Counted from the first letter of the stretch, positions 1 through 9,395 are shown. The stretch is DNA of 64,000 nucleotides from Pseudorhodoferax sp. Leaf274 (GCF_001422445.1 NZ_LMNA01000001.1:3116-67115); one strand, 5' to 3'. Made by a program: numbers and translations. Notes: generated by a model from the sequence alone, not told the origin.

Positions 1-60
1 CTCGGCGCGCTTGGCCGGGCCGAGGCCCCGACCTTCACTGAGGGCTACGGTAGTGTCCAT
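1..60 (-). CDS. 5' end of an unidentified gene, cut by the window edge
   Basis: Reading leftward from an ATG at 60, twenty codons run open to the window edge (MDTTVALSEGRGLGPAKRAE). The sequence GGTGGAGAA lies immediately before the ATG and is a convincing ribosome binding site, which is the main reason to call a gene here. The same nine bases are one arm of a perfect inverted repeat (61-86). Twenty residues are too few for a family assignment. Confidence 0.5.
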   Translation of the reverse strand, partial: MDTTVALSEGRGLGPAKRAE

Positions 61-86
61 TTCTCCACCAAGAATTAGGTGGAGAA
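61..86 (-). promoter_or_regulatory. 9-bp perfect inverted repeat that covers a ribosome binding site
   Basis: TTCTCCACC (61-69) and GGTGGAGAA (78-86) are exact reverse complements around an 8-nt loop. In the leftward transcript the arm next to the start codon at 60 is the second TTCTCCACC complement, so the purine-rich GGTGGAGAA ribosome site can pair in the stem. No T-run follows on either strand, so this is more likely a translational hairpin or element end than a terminator. Confidence 0.5.
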
Positions 87-111
87 GAGCATCCTTCGCT
101 TCTCACAGGAA

Positions 112-930
112 TCAAGGTGGGCAGACTGGACGCTCACGATAGATGTACTCGGCCGCAACATAAGCTGTTCCAAGTATCGAGATGACCCACAAGCGCGTGA
201 ACAAGCCGCTAAGTGACACTTCACGATAGACCCAAGGAACCAGGATGAGTGCAATCACACCGCGCTGCACGGCCGACCATGCCTGCACGGCAGCCAGGTC
301 CATCCCCAACCGGGCAACGACGTGCTTGTCATAAAGCGCTGTCGCCGAGGAGAGAATGGTTGCCCCGACCATGCACAGCACCCATCCGTTGCGGTGGAAA
401 CGGATGCCTTCCTTCTGTCCGATGAGCGAGAACAGGTAGTAGGCGACCATCGAGACCGCAAGCCCCGCCCACTGCCACCAGCCCAAGCTTTCACCCAGGA
501 ACACGATGGCGCCGATGGCAGTCCAAAGCGGACCCGAGGCTCGAACGCCTGCCGATATTGATAGCGGCAATGCCTTGATCGCGTAGTACGACAGAACCCA
601 GTTTGCAACCATCATGGCCGACTTGAGCAGCAGGACGCAATGCTCGGTCCAGCGCAAGCTCGCTGGAAACAAGCCCAGCGGGCGCAGCACACTGGCGGCA
701 GAGTTTGGCACTGCTAGCAGCGGCATCCAGAGCAAGGCGCCGACAGCCGACGAGAGGACGATGACGGCAAGAACGCTTCTGTCATGCAGCGCGAGCTTCG
801 TCAGGAAGTCATAGGTACCGAGCAAAAGCCCGGCAAGCAGACCCAGTGCAACCCAGGTCATCGGATCCGGTGAATGTGGAGGACGAAAAAAGACGGGGAT
901 GCAAGGCGCAGCGGCACGCAGATCCTTCAT
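112..930 (-). pseudogene. EamA/DMT-family transporter, C-terminally truncated
   Basis: Encodes a 272-aa EamA-type drug/metabolite exporter of the inner membrane. The first five-helix repeat is recognisable (residues about 25-170, ending in helix WQWAGLAVSMVAYYLFSLIG), followed by the start of the second repeat (about 180-265). The protein stops after YVAAEYIYRERPVCPP, where family members continue with two further helices; they are usually about 290-300 aa. The loss falls beside the inverted repeat at 61-86 and a new leftward gene, suggesting that a rearrangement or frameshift removed the tail. The substrate is unknown. The first 20 or so residues are not hydrophobic and the start may lie nearer residue 23 (PMTWVALG). 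Activity is doubtful without helices 9 and 10. Confidence 0.65.
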
Positions 931-1276
931 GATGGCCAGAAACCATCTAGCTTAGGAGTGCGCCGACAGGCCATTCATGAGAGATCGACAAGGGTTGTTC
1001 GGTTCTCGCCAGCAATGCCCGCCAGTGCTCCTCGCTTGAGGCCAGCACCGGCACGCAGGATCCGTACGGAGCGTCGCAAACTGAAACCAAGTCACTAGCG
1101 ACTGCGCGAGATCACAACGCAATGTTGCTGAGCATTGGCTCTTTCCACAGTCATGGCGTGTGGTGCCTGCAGGGACCGATCGATCTCCGGTTCACCAGTC
1201 GGCGCACTCCGAGCAAGGCATGCGGAACGTGTGTGGCCCTGTATCACGCCCCGCCCTCCAGCGAGAGCTGAGTTGC
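931..1276. other. 346-bp gap with no recognisable gene
   Basis: The stretch lies between two leftward genes. The open frames in it are short, lack ribosome sites and show no family motif. I see no tRNA, repeat or convincing terminator. It should carry the promoter of the truncated EamA gene. Confidence 0.5.
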
Positions 1277-1903
1277 CTACTTGCCTGCCAGAAGTTTCAC
1301 GCCGAAGAGAGCCAACAAGCCCCCAGTCACTCTGTCGATGGCCGGCTTCGCATCGCCGTACTTTCGCCTGGCGACTTCGGCTGAGAAGACACTCGCAATG
1401 AGCAGGTTCAAGGTGATCGAGATCATCGCCACCACCAGCACCGCGGCCGCTTTGGCCCACAGGGCCAGATCCGGCGTGAACAGCGTTGCAAACGCGCTGC
1501 TGAAGAAGACCAGCGTCTTGGGGTTCGTGAGGTTGGTCACCAAACCGTAGCGGTAGGCCTGCCATGTGCTTCGAACCACGAGGTCCGGTGCACGCCGAAC
1601 CACAGGTCGATCTGCCGCGCGGAACATCTTGACGCCGATGTAGATCAGGTAGGTGCCGCCGACCACCCGCAGCGCTTGCTGGGCCCACTGATACTGCCCG
1701 ATCACCACGCCCAGGCCCACTGCAGCGAGGCTGGCCCACAGCACGCTGGCAGTGGAAACACCGAGACCGACGCCAACAGCCTGGAGCCGGGACTGGCTGA
1801 TTGCCGTCGCCGTGATCACCAAGAAGTTGGGGCCTGGACTGATTGCAAGCATCAGGTAGAGGCTTGCGATGCTTCCCAAGAAGATGAGTTCACTGGTCGC
1901 CAT
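1277..1903 (-). CDS. LysE/RhtB-family amino-acid exporter
   Basis: A 208-aa inner-membrane exporter of the LysE/RhtB superfamily, whose members export amino acids or their derivatives by proton antiport. It has the family signature near the N terminus (ISPGPNFLVI, about residues 22-31), the central NLTNPKTLVFFSSAF motif (about 124-138), and about six hydrophobic segments, with the usual length of about 205-210 aa. The start ATG at 1903 begins directly in the first membrane helix, as in relatives. The next leftward gene is the truncated EamA exporter. The LysR gene at 2108-3043, on the same strand about 200 bp upstream, is a possible regulator. The substrate cannot be told from sequence. Confidence 0.9.
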   Translation of the reverse strand: MATSELIFLGSIASLYLMLAISPGPNFLVITATAISQSRLQAVGVGLGVSTASVLWASLAAVGLGVVIGQYQWAQQALRVVGGTYLIYIGVKMFRAADRPVVRRAPDLVVRSTWQAYRYGLVTNLTNPKTLVFFSSAFATLFTPDLALWAKAAAVLVVAMISITLNLLIASVFSAEVARRKYGDAKPAIDRVTGGLLALFGVKLLAGK

Positions 1904-2107
1904 GAAAGTCCCAAGTTGTTCGAAGGAGTTTAGTCGGCGCTTCTCCTTCTCCGTGCTGCATGCCCAGTCCCGCGGTCATTGTTGATCGTCCACGCGTACT
2001 TGCGCAGGCTGTTGCCCCTGAAGAGAACGACGGGCGCGCCATCCTCCTGCCTCGCCAACCGGCGCTTGCGCGCTGCTGCAGGCCATGAGCCGGGCACTTC
2101 TGCTTCA

Positions 2108-3043
2108 TCATGCCCCTGACGCGCGTGTCGCAGCCTCCCCCGCCTTCACGACGGCGTCGAAAACGGCCCGAAGCGCGTGGGTCATCGGCTTGTCGTTGCG
2201 CGCGAGGATGGCGAGCGTTCGGTACAGCCGCGGCGACAGCGTCTGCAGAGCAAGCTCTGCATCGTGTCCGCGGCCGGTGACCGCCATCCGCGGCACGATG
2301 GCACATCCCAAGCCGGCAGCCACCACCGCCTTGATCGCCTCCACACTGTCGAGCTCCATCACCGGCTGCGGCACTGGGCCTCGCTTGCGAAGCCATTGGT
2401 CGACGATGCCCTGGGTGGTGGTACCGCGACCAAACTTCACCAGCCGAAGCGTGCCCAAGGCTTCCTGGGTCAGTCGCTTTGGCCACGCGCACGTGTTCAC
2501 ACGTCCAATGGCAACGAACTCATCCTTGAAAATCGGTGTCGTCGACAGGGAACGTGAGGACACTGGCAGCGTGACCAAGGCCAGGTCCAGCGTGTTGGAC
2601 TCGATTGCCCGAACGAGCTCCTCGGTGTTGCCCGTGCTGACCACTATGCGCAGTGCAGGGAATGCATCTCTCAGCTGCCGCAGAGCCTGTGGCAAAAGGT
2701 ACAGACACGTCGTCACGCTCGCCCCCAGCCTTACGCACCCGTTGACACCCGATGCGTAAGGAGAAACCGCGCTGAGCGCCGCCTCGACGGCTGTGGCGAT
2801 GCGGGGGACGTGCAGCATCAGTTCTGCACCCGCGGCCGTGGCGTTGACGCCGCGACCGACACGCTCCAGCAGCCGGACCGCGAGCCGCCTTTCCAACTGC
2901 CTGACCTGCATGCTGACCGCTGGCTGCGTCAGGCCGAGCTGCTCCGCCGCGGCCGAGAAGCTCCCGGTCTGCGCCACGAGAGAGAACGTCCGCAGTTGCT
3001 CCAGCTGAAGCGTGGACTCCAAAGAATTCTTGATGGATTGCAT
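2108..3043 (-). CDS. LysR-family transcriptional regulator
   Basis: A 311-aa LysR regulator. The winged helix-turn-helix covers about residues 15-75 (LRTFSLVAQTGSFSAAAEQL, then QPAVSMQVRQLE), and a two-lobed effector-binding domain fills about 100-300. It is divergent from the carbamoyl-amino-acid hydrolase gene, with 87 bp between the starts; this is the standard LysR arrangement and suggests it controls that gene and itself. It may also read into the LysE exporter downstream on its own strand. The effector is unknown, but N-carbamoyl amino acids, hydantoins or related ureides are reasonable guesses. Confidence 0.9.
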   Translation of the reverse strand: MQSIKNSLESTLQLEQLRTFSLVAQTGSFSAAAEQLGLTQPAVSMQVRQLERRLAVRLLERVGRGVNATAAGAELMLHVPRIATAVEAALSAVSPYASGVNGCVRLGASVTTCLYLLPQALRQLRDAFPALRIVVSTGNTEELVRAIESNTLDLALVTLPVSSRSLSTTPIFKDEFVAIGRVNTCAWPKRLTQEALGTLRLVKFGRGTTTQGIVDQWLRKRGPVPQPVMELDSVEAIKAVVAAGLGCAIVPRMAVTGRGHDAELALQTLSPRLYRTLAILARNDKPMTHALRAVFDAVVKAGEAATRASGA

Positions 3044-3130
3044 AAGAAACCAAATCTTCCCTTATGTCGATTCCTTCATCAACATGGCAGATCCCCACAT
3101 GTTCGACTGTCGTCCCTACAACTGCATTCC

Positions 3131-4384
3131 ATGCACAACGTTCCCCCCATCAACGCCGAACGTCTCTGGCATCGCCTGATGACGCTGTCCAGCTTCACCC
3201 GATCCGACGTCCCGTGGACGCGGCGCGCGTTCTCGACCGAGTTCTTGCAGGCGCGTGCATGGCTGCAGGCCGAGTTCGCAACCGCAGGATTGAAGGTCGC
3301 ACTGGACGCTGGAGGCAACCTGACAGGTCGTTGCGAGGGCACGCAGGCGGCGCTCCAGCCCCTGGTGACGGGGTCGCATTGCGACACCGTTGCCGGAGGC
3401 GGTCGCTTCGACGGAATCCTGGGCGTGATCGCCGGCCTGGAAGTCATGCAGTCGCTGCGTGAAGCCGGTTGCAGGCTGCGCCACCCCGTGGAGCTGATCG
3501 ACTTCCTTTCCGAAGAGCCAAGCGACTTTGGCATCTCGTGCGTTGGCAGTCGCGCGTTCTCGGGACAGCTCGACCCCAGCATGCTGACAACAACCGACGG
3601 CGCGGGCGAAACCCTGGCCGATGCGATGCTGCGCATTGGCGCGCGGCCGCAGGCACTTGTCCAGGAGCGGCGAGGCCCCGGTGACATCGCCGCCTTCGTC
3701 GAGTTGCACATCGAACAGGGGCCCGTGCTGGAACACGAACGCCTCCCGATCGGGGTGGTGAGCCACATCGTGGGAATTCGACGCGTGGAGCTGACGGTCA
3801 CCGGCCAACCGGACCATGCCGGCACCACGCCGATGGACATGCGGCGCGACGCGCTCTTGGGCGCTGCCCTTCTGATCGCGGCGGCACAGCGCCAGGCCAG
3901 TGCAATGAATGGTGGACCACACTATCTGGTCGCGACCATTGGTCGCCTTGGGTTGACGCCCAACGCCGCGAACGCGGTGCCCGGCACGGTCGTGATGACG
4001 CTGGAAGTGCGCAGCGATTGCGAGAGGGTCTTGCTGGACTTTCCGGAACGCCTGTTGACATCGTGCCGCAACGAACTCGATGCGCTGCGCGTGCATGCCA
4101 GTGCCGCGCCGCTCACGACCACGCGACCCACGCGCTGCGCGCCATTGGTGATGGAGGCGATCGAGCGGGCATCGGATCGGCTTGGACTGGCACACCGCCG
4201 GCTGCCGAGCGGCGCGGGCCACGACGCCATGTACCTGGCATCCACCGGGCCGATGGGAATGATCTTCGTCCCTTGCCGCGGCGGGCGCAGCCACTGCCCG
4301 GAAGAGTGGATCGCACCCGATCAGGCCGCCGCAGGTGCTCGGGTGCTGGCCGCAACCATCCTGGAACTGGATGACGCATGCTAG
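3131..4384 (+). CDS. Zn-dependent N-carbamoyl-amino-acid hydrolase/allantoate amidohydrolase family (M20)
   Basis: A 417-aa M20-family amidase of the hydantoinase/carbamoylase group, which hydrolyses N-carbamoyl-L-amino acids, allantoate or ureidoglycine-type substrates. The metal ligands are visible: His83 and Asp85 (GSHCDT), Asp94 (RFDGILG), Glu128-Glu129 (LSEEPSDFG) and His193 (HIEQGP). The dimerisation lid contains VTGQPDHAGTTPMDMR. The open frame extends upstream through the LysR gene, but homology begins at the ATG at 3131 and the length then matches the family (410-420 aa). The ribosome site is weak. A LysE exporter lies downstream on the opposite strand. The exact substrate is undecided. 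Confidence 0.9.
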   Translation: MHNVPPINAERLWHRLMTLSSFTRSDVPWTRRAFSTEFLQARAWLQAEFATAGLKVALDAGGNLTGRCEGTQAALQPLVTGSHCDTVAGGGRFDGILGVIAGLEVMQSLREAGCRLRHPVELIDFLSEEPSDFGISCVGSRAFSGQLDPSMLTTTDGAGETLADAMLRIGARPQALVQERRGPGDIAAFVELHIEQGPVLEHERLPIGVVSHIVGIRRVELTVTGQPDHAGTTPMDMRRDALLGAALLIAAAQRQASAMNGGPHYLVATIGRLGLTPNAANAVPGTVVMTLEVRSDCERVLLDFPERLLTSCRNELDALRVHASAAPLTTTRPTRCAPLVMEAIERASDRLGLAHRRLPSGAGHDAMYLASTGPMGMIFVPCRGGRSHCPEEWIAPDQAAAGARVLAATILELDDAC

Positions 4385-4436
4385 GTCGACAACTGCAAGG
4401 ACCGCTTCCGCTCCCTGGGCTCGCCTCGCTGCGGCG

Positions 4437-5057
4437 CTACGCCAGGCCCAGAGCCATCCAGGCCGCCATCCCCAGCATCGCCAGCGCAACACCGAGATCC
4501 AACAGCCGCCAGTTCCGGGGGTTGCCCATCCAGCGTCGCGCATGGCGGGCGCCAGTGACCCATGCCGTGAACCACACCAGCGAAGCACCCACCGCGCCTG
4601 CGGCATAGCCGAGCCGCAAACCAGCAGGCAAGGCGGCGCCGACCGTTCCGATCACCAGCACGGTGTCGAGCCAGGCAGCGGGGTTCAACAAGGAGACGAG
4701 CAGAAGCTGGCGCAGGCCCCGGGAACTGGAAACCCCGGCCGGCGCCACAACGGCCAGCACGGTTGGGCTGACTACCAGCGCACTGCGGGCGGCCTGCGCC
4801 CCGTGCAGCAGCAACAGCGCGATGCCAAGAAGCTGTGCTGCGAGCTGCAACCCGGGTGCAGCGTGCAAGGCCGCGGACAGGCCAAGGATGCCCAGCGCAA
4901 TCAATACCAAGTCGCTACCCGTGCCGATGCCGACCAGCTGCACGGGGGAACGCCCGGACAAGGCCTCGCGGAGGATCAGAACATCCTTGGGACCGGGGCA
5001 CACGAACATGCCTAGTCCGAGGACAAAGCCTTGCAGCAATGCAGAGAGGTCGATCAT
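4437..5057 (-). CDS. LysE/ArgO-type amino-acid exporter
   Basis: A 206-aa membrane protein with six hydrophobic segments and the LysE signature MFVCPGPKDVLILREAL near residues 17-33, followed by SLLNPAAWLDTVLVIGT in the middle helix region. These match the LysE/ArgO branch, whose members export basic amino acids, more closely than the RhtB branch. It converges with the amidase gene (stops about 50 bp apart). The LysR gene at 5248-6195 lies upstream on the same strand, separated by about 190 bp, and could regulate it as ArgP/LysG does in other bacteria; that link is inference. Confidence 0.85.
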   Translation of the reverse strand: MIDLSALLQGFVLGLGMFVCPGPKDVLILREALSGRSPVQLVGIGTGSDLVLIALGILGLSAALHAAPGLQLAAQLLGIALLLLHGAQAARSALVVSPTVLAVVAPAGVSSSRGLRQLLLVSLLNPAAWLDTVLVIGTVGAALPAGLRLGYAAGAVGASLVWFTAWVTGARHARRWMGNPRNWRLLDLGVALAMLGMAAWMALGLA

Positions 5058-5247
5058 GTCGGTGCGCTACCGACAACCTCTCAAGCTGGACCGGATTCAA
5101 CGGGATAGGCAGCAATCATAAGCCGCCCGACAACGCACGCGAGGCTCTGCGCCTGTGCAACGCATTGCACCGTCACGCACGCCAGACCTTTGAGGGCCGG
5201 TCTGGCTCCGATCCGGCCACAGGATCCGCTGCGCCCGGGTGGGTTCC

Positions 5248-6195
5248 TCATCGGCCCTGTTCGCACACTTCGCGCAGCGCCTGCGCGAACATCGCATCGG
5301 CCTCGCGCAGCGATTCCTCCGCGCGGCGGAACAGCGTGACGGGCGGCAGCGTCCACCCGAAGCGATGGGCCACCACGCCCACCCCGGTGAGCCGTGCCAG
5401 TTCTTCCGCAATGTCGGCCGGCACGATGGACACCGCCCTTTCGTTGGCCGCGATCAGCTCGCCGATCACCTTGGCCGACAGGCTCTCCACGATGGGCGCG
5501 GGCGGTGCAACGCCGGCGCGCAGGAAGAAGTCGGTGATCTGCTCGCGCATCGGCGTGTTGCGCTGGCCGAGCACCCAGTCCAGCTGCGCCAGTTCGGGCC
5601 AGGACAGCGGCTTGCGCCCCAGTCGCGCCGCCAGGCGCCGGTGCGCGACCAGGCGCGGCTCCTGCTCGTAGAGCACCTCGTGCACCAGGCCATCCATCGC
5701 CAGCACGGCCGAGGTGCGCCCGATCACACAGTCCAGCTCGTGGCTGCGCAGCCGCGCAAGCAGATGGTCGCTTGTGCCTTCGTGGATCGTAACGGTGATC
5801 CCCCGGTCCTGGGGCCGCGTGTGGCCGATCGCAGCGGCCAGCAAGCGGCCCGGAATGAACGGGATGACCCCCACCTGCAGATGGGCCACGCGACCTGCGC
5901 CCGCCGCCTCCATGTCGCGCACCCAGTGGCCCAGGTCCTGCAGCATCGCCCGGGCGCGCTTCAGTGCCACCTCGCCCAGGGCGGTCGCGGTCATGCCCCG
6001 CGTCGAGCGCGTGAACAGTGGCGCACCGAACATGGCCTCCAGCTCGGCCAAGGCATGCGTCACAGCCGGCTGGCTGGTCGACATGTGTTCGGCCACCCGC
6101 GTGAGCGAGCCATGCTGCGCAATCAGGCACAGCAGCGACAGGTGGCGCATCTTCAGCCTGGAAGCCAGGCGGGCCTGAAGCTCATCTGCGGACAT
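5248..6195 (-). CDS. LysR-family transcriptional regulator
   Basis: A 315-aa LysR protein. The DNA-binding domain is at about residues 17-76 (LSLLCLIAQHGSLTRVAEHM, SQPAVTHALAELEAMFGAPLF), and the substrate-binding fold follows. The spacing and wording of the HTH resemble the GbpR/Cbl-like subgroup that acts on aromatic or sugar-acid catabolism. It is divergent from the TSUP permease at 6292, with 96 bp between start codons, so the likely target is that permease. A second LysR gene follows the permease, so the permease is bracketed by two LysR regulators. Confidence 0.9.
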   Translation of the reverse strand: MSADELQARLASRLKMRHLSLLCLIAQHGSLTRVAEHMSTSQPAVTHALAELEAMFGAPLFTRSTRGMTATALGEVALKRARAMLQDLGHWVRDMEAAGAGRVAHLQVGVIPFIPGRLLAAAIGHTRPQDRGITVTIHEGTSDHLLARLRSHELDCVIGRTSAVLAMDGLVHEVLYEQEPRLVAHRRLAARLGRKPLSWPELAQLDWVLGQRNTPMREQITDFFLRAGVAPPAPIVESLSAKVIGELIAANERAVSIVPADIAEELARLTGVGVVAHRFGWTLPPVTLFRRAEESLREADAMFAQALREVCEQGR

Positions 6196-6291
6196 CAGTG
6201 ATGCATGAGGAAATCATGATGCCCCAATACTAAAACCGAATGATCGCCTTATGCCTTCTCTTCACAATCCAGAGAAGGAAGGACAAGAGGC

Positions 6292-7047
6292 ATGGATTCG
6301 ATCTATCTCGTCGTGGCGCTGGGCGCCGTGGTCGCAGGCTTCGTGCAGGGCCTGTCAGACTTCGCGTTCGGGTTGGTCGCCATGTCCTTGTGGGCCTGGA
6401 CGCTGGAGCCCCGGCTTGCCGCCGTGCTGGCGGTGTTCGGTGCGCTGACGGGTCAGGTCATCGCCGCCGTCTCGGTGCGGCGCGGCTTCGATGCGCAGCG
6501 GCTGCTGCCGTTTGTGCTGGGCGGCCTGCTGGGCGTGCCGTTGGGGGTGCTGCTGCTGCCACGCCTGGATGTGGAATGGTTCAAGGTGGTGCTGGGTACT
6601 TTGCTGGTGCTGTGGTGCCCCGCGATGCTGATGGCCAAGAACCTGCCGCGCATCACGCGCGGCGGCCGGCTGGCAGACGGCGCCGTGGGCCTGGCCGGTG
6701 GCGTGATGGGCGGCATCGGCGGCTTCACCGGCACGCTACCCACGCTGTGGTGCACATTGCGCGGTTTCGACAAGGATGCACAGCGCGCAGTGATCCAGAA
6801 CTTCAACCTGTCGATGCTGGCGGTGACGATGAGCACCTACGTCGCCACCGGCCTCGTCACCCGAAAGATGCTGCCGCTGTTCGCCATCGTGGCGCCCGCG
6901 ATGCTCGTGCCTACATTGCTGGGCGCGAGGCTCTACATCGGTATCAGCGAAGCCCGGTTCCGGCAGATCGTCCTGGGACTGCTGACGATGTCCGGCATCG
7001 TCCTGCTGGCATCGGCGTTGCCGCGACTCGCGACCCGATGGGCTTGA
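6292..7047 (+). CDS. TSUP-family (TauE/SafE) permease
   Basis: A 251-aa integral membrane protein with about eight hydrophobic segments. It has the duplicated TSUP layout: GAVVAGFVQGLSDFAFGLVAM in repeat one and GLAGGVMGGIGGFTGTLPTLW in repeat two. TSUP proteins move sulfonates, sulfite, thiosulfate or organic acid anions across the inner membrane. An AAGGA ribosome site lies 8 nt before the ATG. It is divergent from one LysR gene and followed by another after 15 bp, so it is probably co-transcribed with the downstream regulator. The anion carried is unknown. Confidence 0.88.
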   Translation: MDSIYLVVALGAVVAGFVQGLSDFAFGLVAMSLWAWTLEPRLAAVLAVFGALTGQVIAAVSVRRGFDAQRLLPFVLGGLLGVPLGVLLLPRLDVEWFKVVLGTLLVLWCPAMLMAKNLPRITRGGRLADGAVGLAGGVMGGIGGFTGTLPTLWCTLRGFDKDAQRAVIQNFNLSMLAVTMSTYVATGLVTRKMLPLFAIVAPAMLVPTLLGARLYIGISEARFRQIVLGLLTMSGIVLLASALPRLATRWA

Positions 7048-7062
7048 GCGCCTGGGGCTGCG

Positions 7063-7989
7063 ATGGGACGCACCGTTCTGGAAGGCATCACGCTCCAGCA
7101 ATTGCGGGCGCTCGCGGCCGTGGCGGAGTCCGGCAGCTTCACACGCGCTGCCGATGCATTGAAGATGACGCAGCCGGCCATCAGCCATCTGGTCAAGCGC
7201 ATGGAGGACGAACTGGGCCAGCCACTGCTGTCACGCGGCAGGAAGCTGGCACTGACGGCGGCAGGCCGCCTGATGGTGGACACGGCCATTCGCACGGTGC
7301 GTCTGGTCGATGAATCCGTGGAAGCCTGCCTCTCCAGTTCGCAACTGCGCGAAGGCCGCGTGGTGCTTGCGGTGGCGCACCTGACGGCCGCTGCATTGCT
7401 CCCCCCGCTGCTGCGTCGCTTCCAGGGCGAGCACCCGCAGCTCGTGGTCACGCTGCTCGACAGCACCGCCGAGCAGATGAAACAGCGGCTGGCATCGCAG
7501 GAAGCGGATCTGGCTTTCGGCGCCGACATCGGACAGAAGCGTTCCGAGTTTGCGGTAGAGCAGCTGTTCCTCGAGCCGATGGGCCTGTTCGTACGCTGCG
7601 ACCATGTGCTGGCTTCCCACGCCAGCGTCGATGCGCGACACCTGGGTGATCTGCCGTTCATCCATGTCAACCCGGAAGCCAACGTTTGGCGCACGGTGAG
7701 CCGTCAGCTCCTGCAGACAGCCAACGTCTACCCGCATGTGGTCCACCACGTCTCGCTGCTCTCGACAGCTTTCGGGCTGATCCAGGCGGGAGTGGGCGTG
7801 GCGCTGTTGCCGCGCTACGTCCAGGCGCTGATGCCCAGCGATCTGCGCTGCACACCCGTGTCGCAGCCGGTGGTCGAGTGGCCCGTTGTCGCAGTCCGGC
7901 TGGCGAAGACGCCGCTCAGCCCTGCGGCCATGGCGTTCCTGGCCATGGCACGCCAGCACATGCGCTCGGAGCACGGCCGGCGCGGCTGA
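7063..7989 (+). CDS. LysR-family transcriptional regulator
   Basis: A 308-aa LysR regulator of the CysB/CynR-like type. The HTH covers about residues 7-66 (LQQLRALAAVAESGSFTRAA, QPAISHLVKRMEDELGQPLL), and the C-terminal domain fits the co-inducer-binding fold. It starts 15 bp after the TSUP permease stop on the same strand, so the two are likely one transcript. The Bug receptor operon begins 400 bp downstream and is another possible target. Confidence 0.9.
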   Translation: MGRTVLEGITLQQLRALAAVAESGSFTRAADALKMTQPAISHLVKRMEDELGQPLLSRGRKLALTAAGRLMVDTAIRTVRLVDESVEACLSSSQLREGRVVLAVAHLTAAALLPPLLRRFQGEHPQLVVTLLDSTAEQMKQRLASQEADLAFGADIGQKRSEFAVEQLFLEPMGLFVRCDHVLASHASVDARHLGDLPFIHVNPEANVWRTVSRQLLQTANVYPHVVHHVSLLSTAFGLIQAGVGVALLPRYVQALMPSDLRCTPVSQPVVEWPVVAVRLAKTPLSPAAMAFLAMARQHMRSEHGRRG

Positions 7990-8390
7990 CCCCCGGTCTG
8001 GCGTGCCAGCGCACCGCCGCCAGAGCGCGCTCTCCACTGTCGCGACGCAACAGCTCGGCCAGCCCAGCGCCTCGGCACGGCGCAGACGGGCGCCTATCGC
8101 GCAAGGTTCGCGCACGCCTCTGCGCGCCGACCGGCGATGGATAAACGCATTTGATGTCTGAATAAACCAGATGAACTGTTCCTGTGCGTGGGCAATTTTT
8201 TAACATGGATCCATCGCGCAGTTGAACCATGGCAACCACCGCCCAAAAGGCGGTTCGAACGCGGCACAGGTCATGCATCACGACACCTTCCTAAGGTGGT
8301 CGGTGGAGGAAGACATCGCCAGAAGACGCCAGACCTCCTCGCATTCGAGAAGGTCGGCGTTCGAGCCCTGCAACCCGCTTTGGAATGTCC
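7990..8390. other. 400-bp upstream region of the Bug/GGT operon
   Basis: No gene is supported here. The stretch around 8150-8210 is locally AT-rich (gcaattttttaac) against a GC-rich background, as expected for the promoter of the operon starting at 8391. No clear operator palindrome or terminator was found. Confidence 0.4.
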
Positions 8391-9365
8391 ATGAAACTCA
8401 TCTCGAACCTGCTCGCCATCGCGCTGCTCCTGCCCCTGACGCAAGTCTGGGCCGTGGACAGCGGCTACCCCAGCAAACCTGTCACGCTGATCGTTCCCCT
8501 TGCCGCAGGCAGCACGAACGACGTGCTCGCGCGTGCCATCCAGCCCGAACTGGGCAGAAGGCTGGGACAGCCTGTCGTGGTGGAGAACAAGACCGGAGCC
8601 GGCGGCCAGATCGGCATGCAGGCGGTCGCACGTGCCGCGCCCGACGGCTACACCCTGATCCTTGCCGCTTCGAACACCTGGGCCATCAACGTCGGGCTGT
8701 TCAAGAAACTGTCCTATGACCCGATCAAGGACTTCACACCAGTGGCTTACCTGGCCACCGCTTCCAACGCGCTGATCGTCAGGGGCGACAGTCCCTGGAA
8801 CAGCGTCAAGGACATGGTGGACGCGCTGCGTGCACAGCCTGGGAGGTTCAACTTCTCGAGCGGAGGCAACGGAACCTCGCAGCACCTGGGCGGAGAACTC
8901 CTCAAGGCAATCACGAACACGCATGCCGTCCATATTCCGTTCGGCGGCGCCCCGCAGGGCGTGACCGCGGTGACGGCGGGTCAAGTCGATTTCGGCTTCT
9001 ACAACACCCCGAGCGTGCTGCCGCTGGTTCAGGACGGCCGCCTCAAGGCGCTGGCCGTCACCTCGCGCGATCGGTCGGTGCTGCTGCCGGGCGTACCCAC
9101 GATGGCCGAAGCAGGTTTCAAGGACTACCAGATGGGCGTCGCCATCGGCGTGCTCGCACCGGCCGGCACGCCGCCACCGGTGATCGCCAAGCTCCATGCG
9201 GCACTCGAAGCCATCGTCGCGGACCGCGACTTTCGCGCCCGCCTTGAAAGCAGAGGCTACGACACGTTCAAGAGCATGACACCCGGTCAGCTTGGCTCAT
9301 TTATCCAGCAGGAGATCGCTTGGTGGAGTCCTCTCGTCAAACGCTCCGGCGCATCCATCGACTGA
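8391..9365 (+). CDS. Bug-family (TctC-like) tripartite tricarboxylate transporter receptor
   Basis: A 324-aa periplasmic solute-binding protein of the Bug family, the receptor component of TctABC-like uptake systems. A Sec signal peptide is clear (MKLISNLLAIALLLPLTQVWA). The mature part carries the family hallmarks YPSKPVTLIVPLAAGSTND, VENKTGAGGQIG and LSYDPIKDFTPVAYL. An ATG two codons earlier (8385) is also possible. No TctA or TctB membrane genes are nearby, as is common for Bug genes. It heads a same-strand cluster with a gamma-glutamyltransferase-like enzyme, RidA and a flavoprotein, so a gamma-glutamyl or similar amide-type ligand is plausible but unproven. Confidence 0.92.
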   Translation: MKLISNLLAIALLLPLTQVWAVDSGYPSKPVTLIVPLAAGSTNDVLARAIQPELGRRLGQPVVVENKTGAGGQIGMQAVARAAPDGYTLILAASNTWAINVGLFKKLSYDPIKDFTPVAYLATASNALIVRGDSPWNSVKDMVDALRAQPGRFNFSSGGNGTSQHLGGELLKAITNTHAVHIPFGGAPQGVTAVTAGQVDFGFYNTPSVLPLVQDGRLKALAVTSRDRSVLLPGVPTMAEAGFKDYQMGVAIGVLAPAGTPPPVIAKLHAALEAIVADRDFRARLESRGYDTFKSMTPGQLGSFIQQEIAWWSPLVKRSGASID

Positions 9366-9395
9366 TCTTCTGCTTTCATCCAACGAGAAATCCAC

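Noticed and set aside
61-86. Inverted repeat as a rho-independent terminator for the EamA gene
   Set aside because: No T-run follows on either strand, and one arm is the ribosome site of the next leftward gene, so a translational or element-end role fits better.
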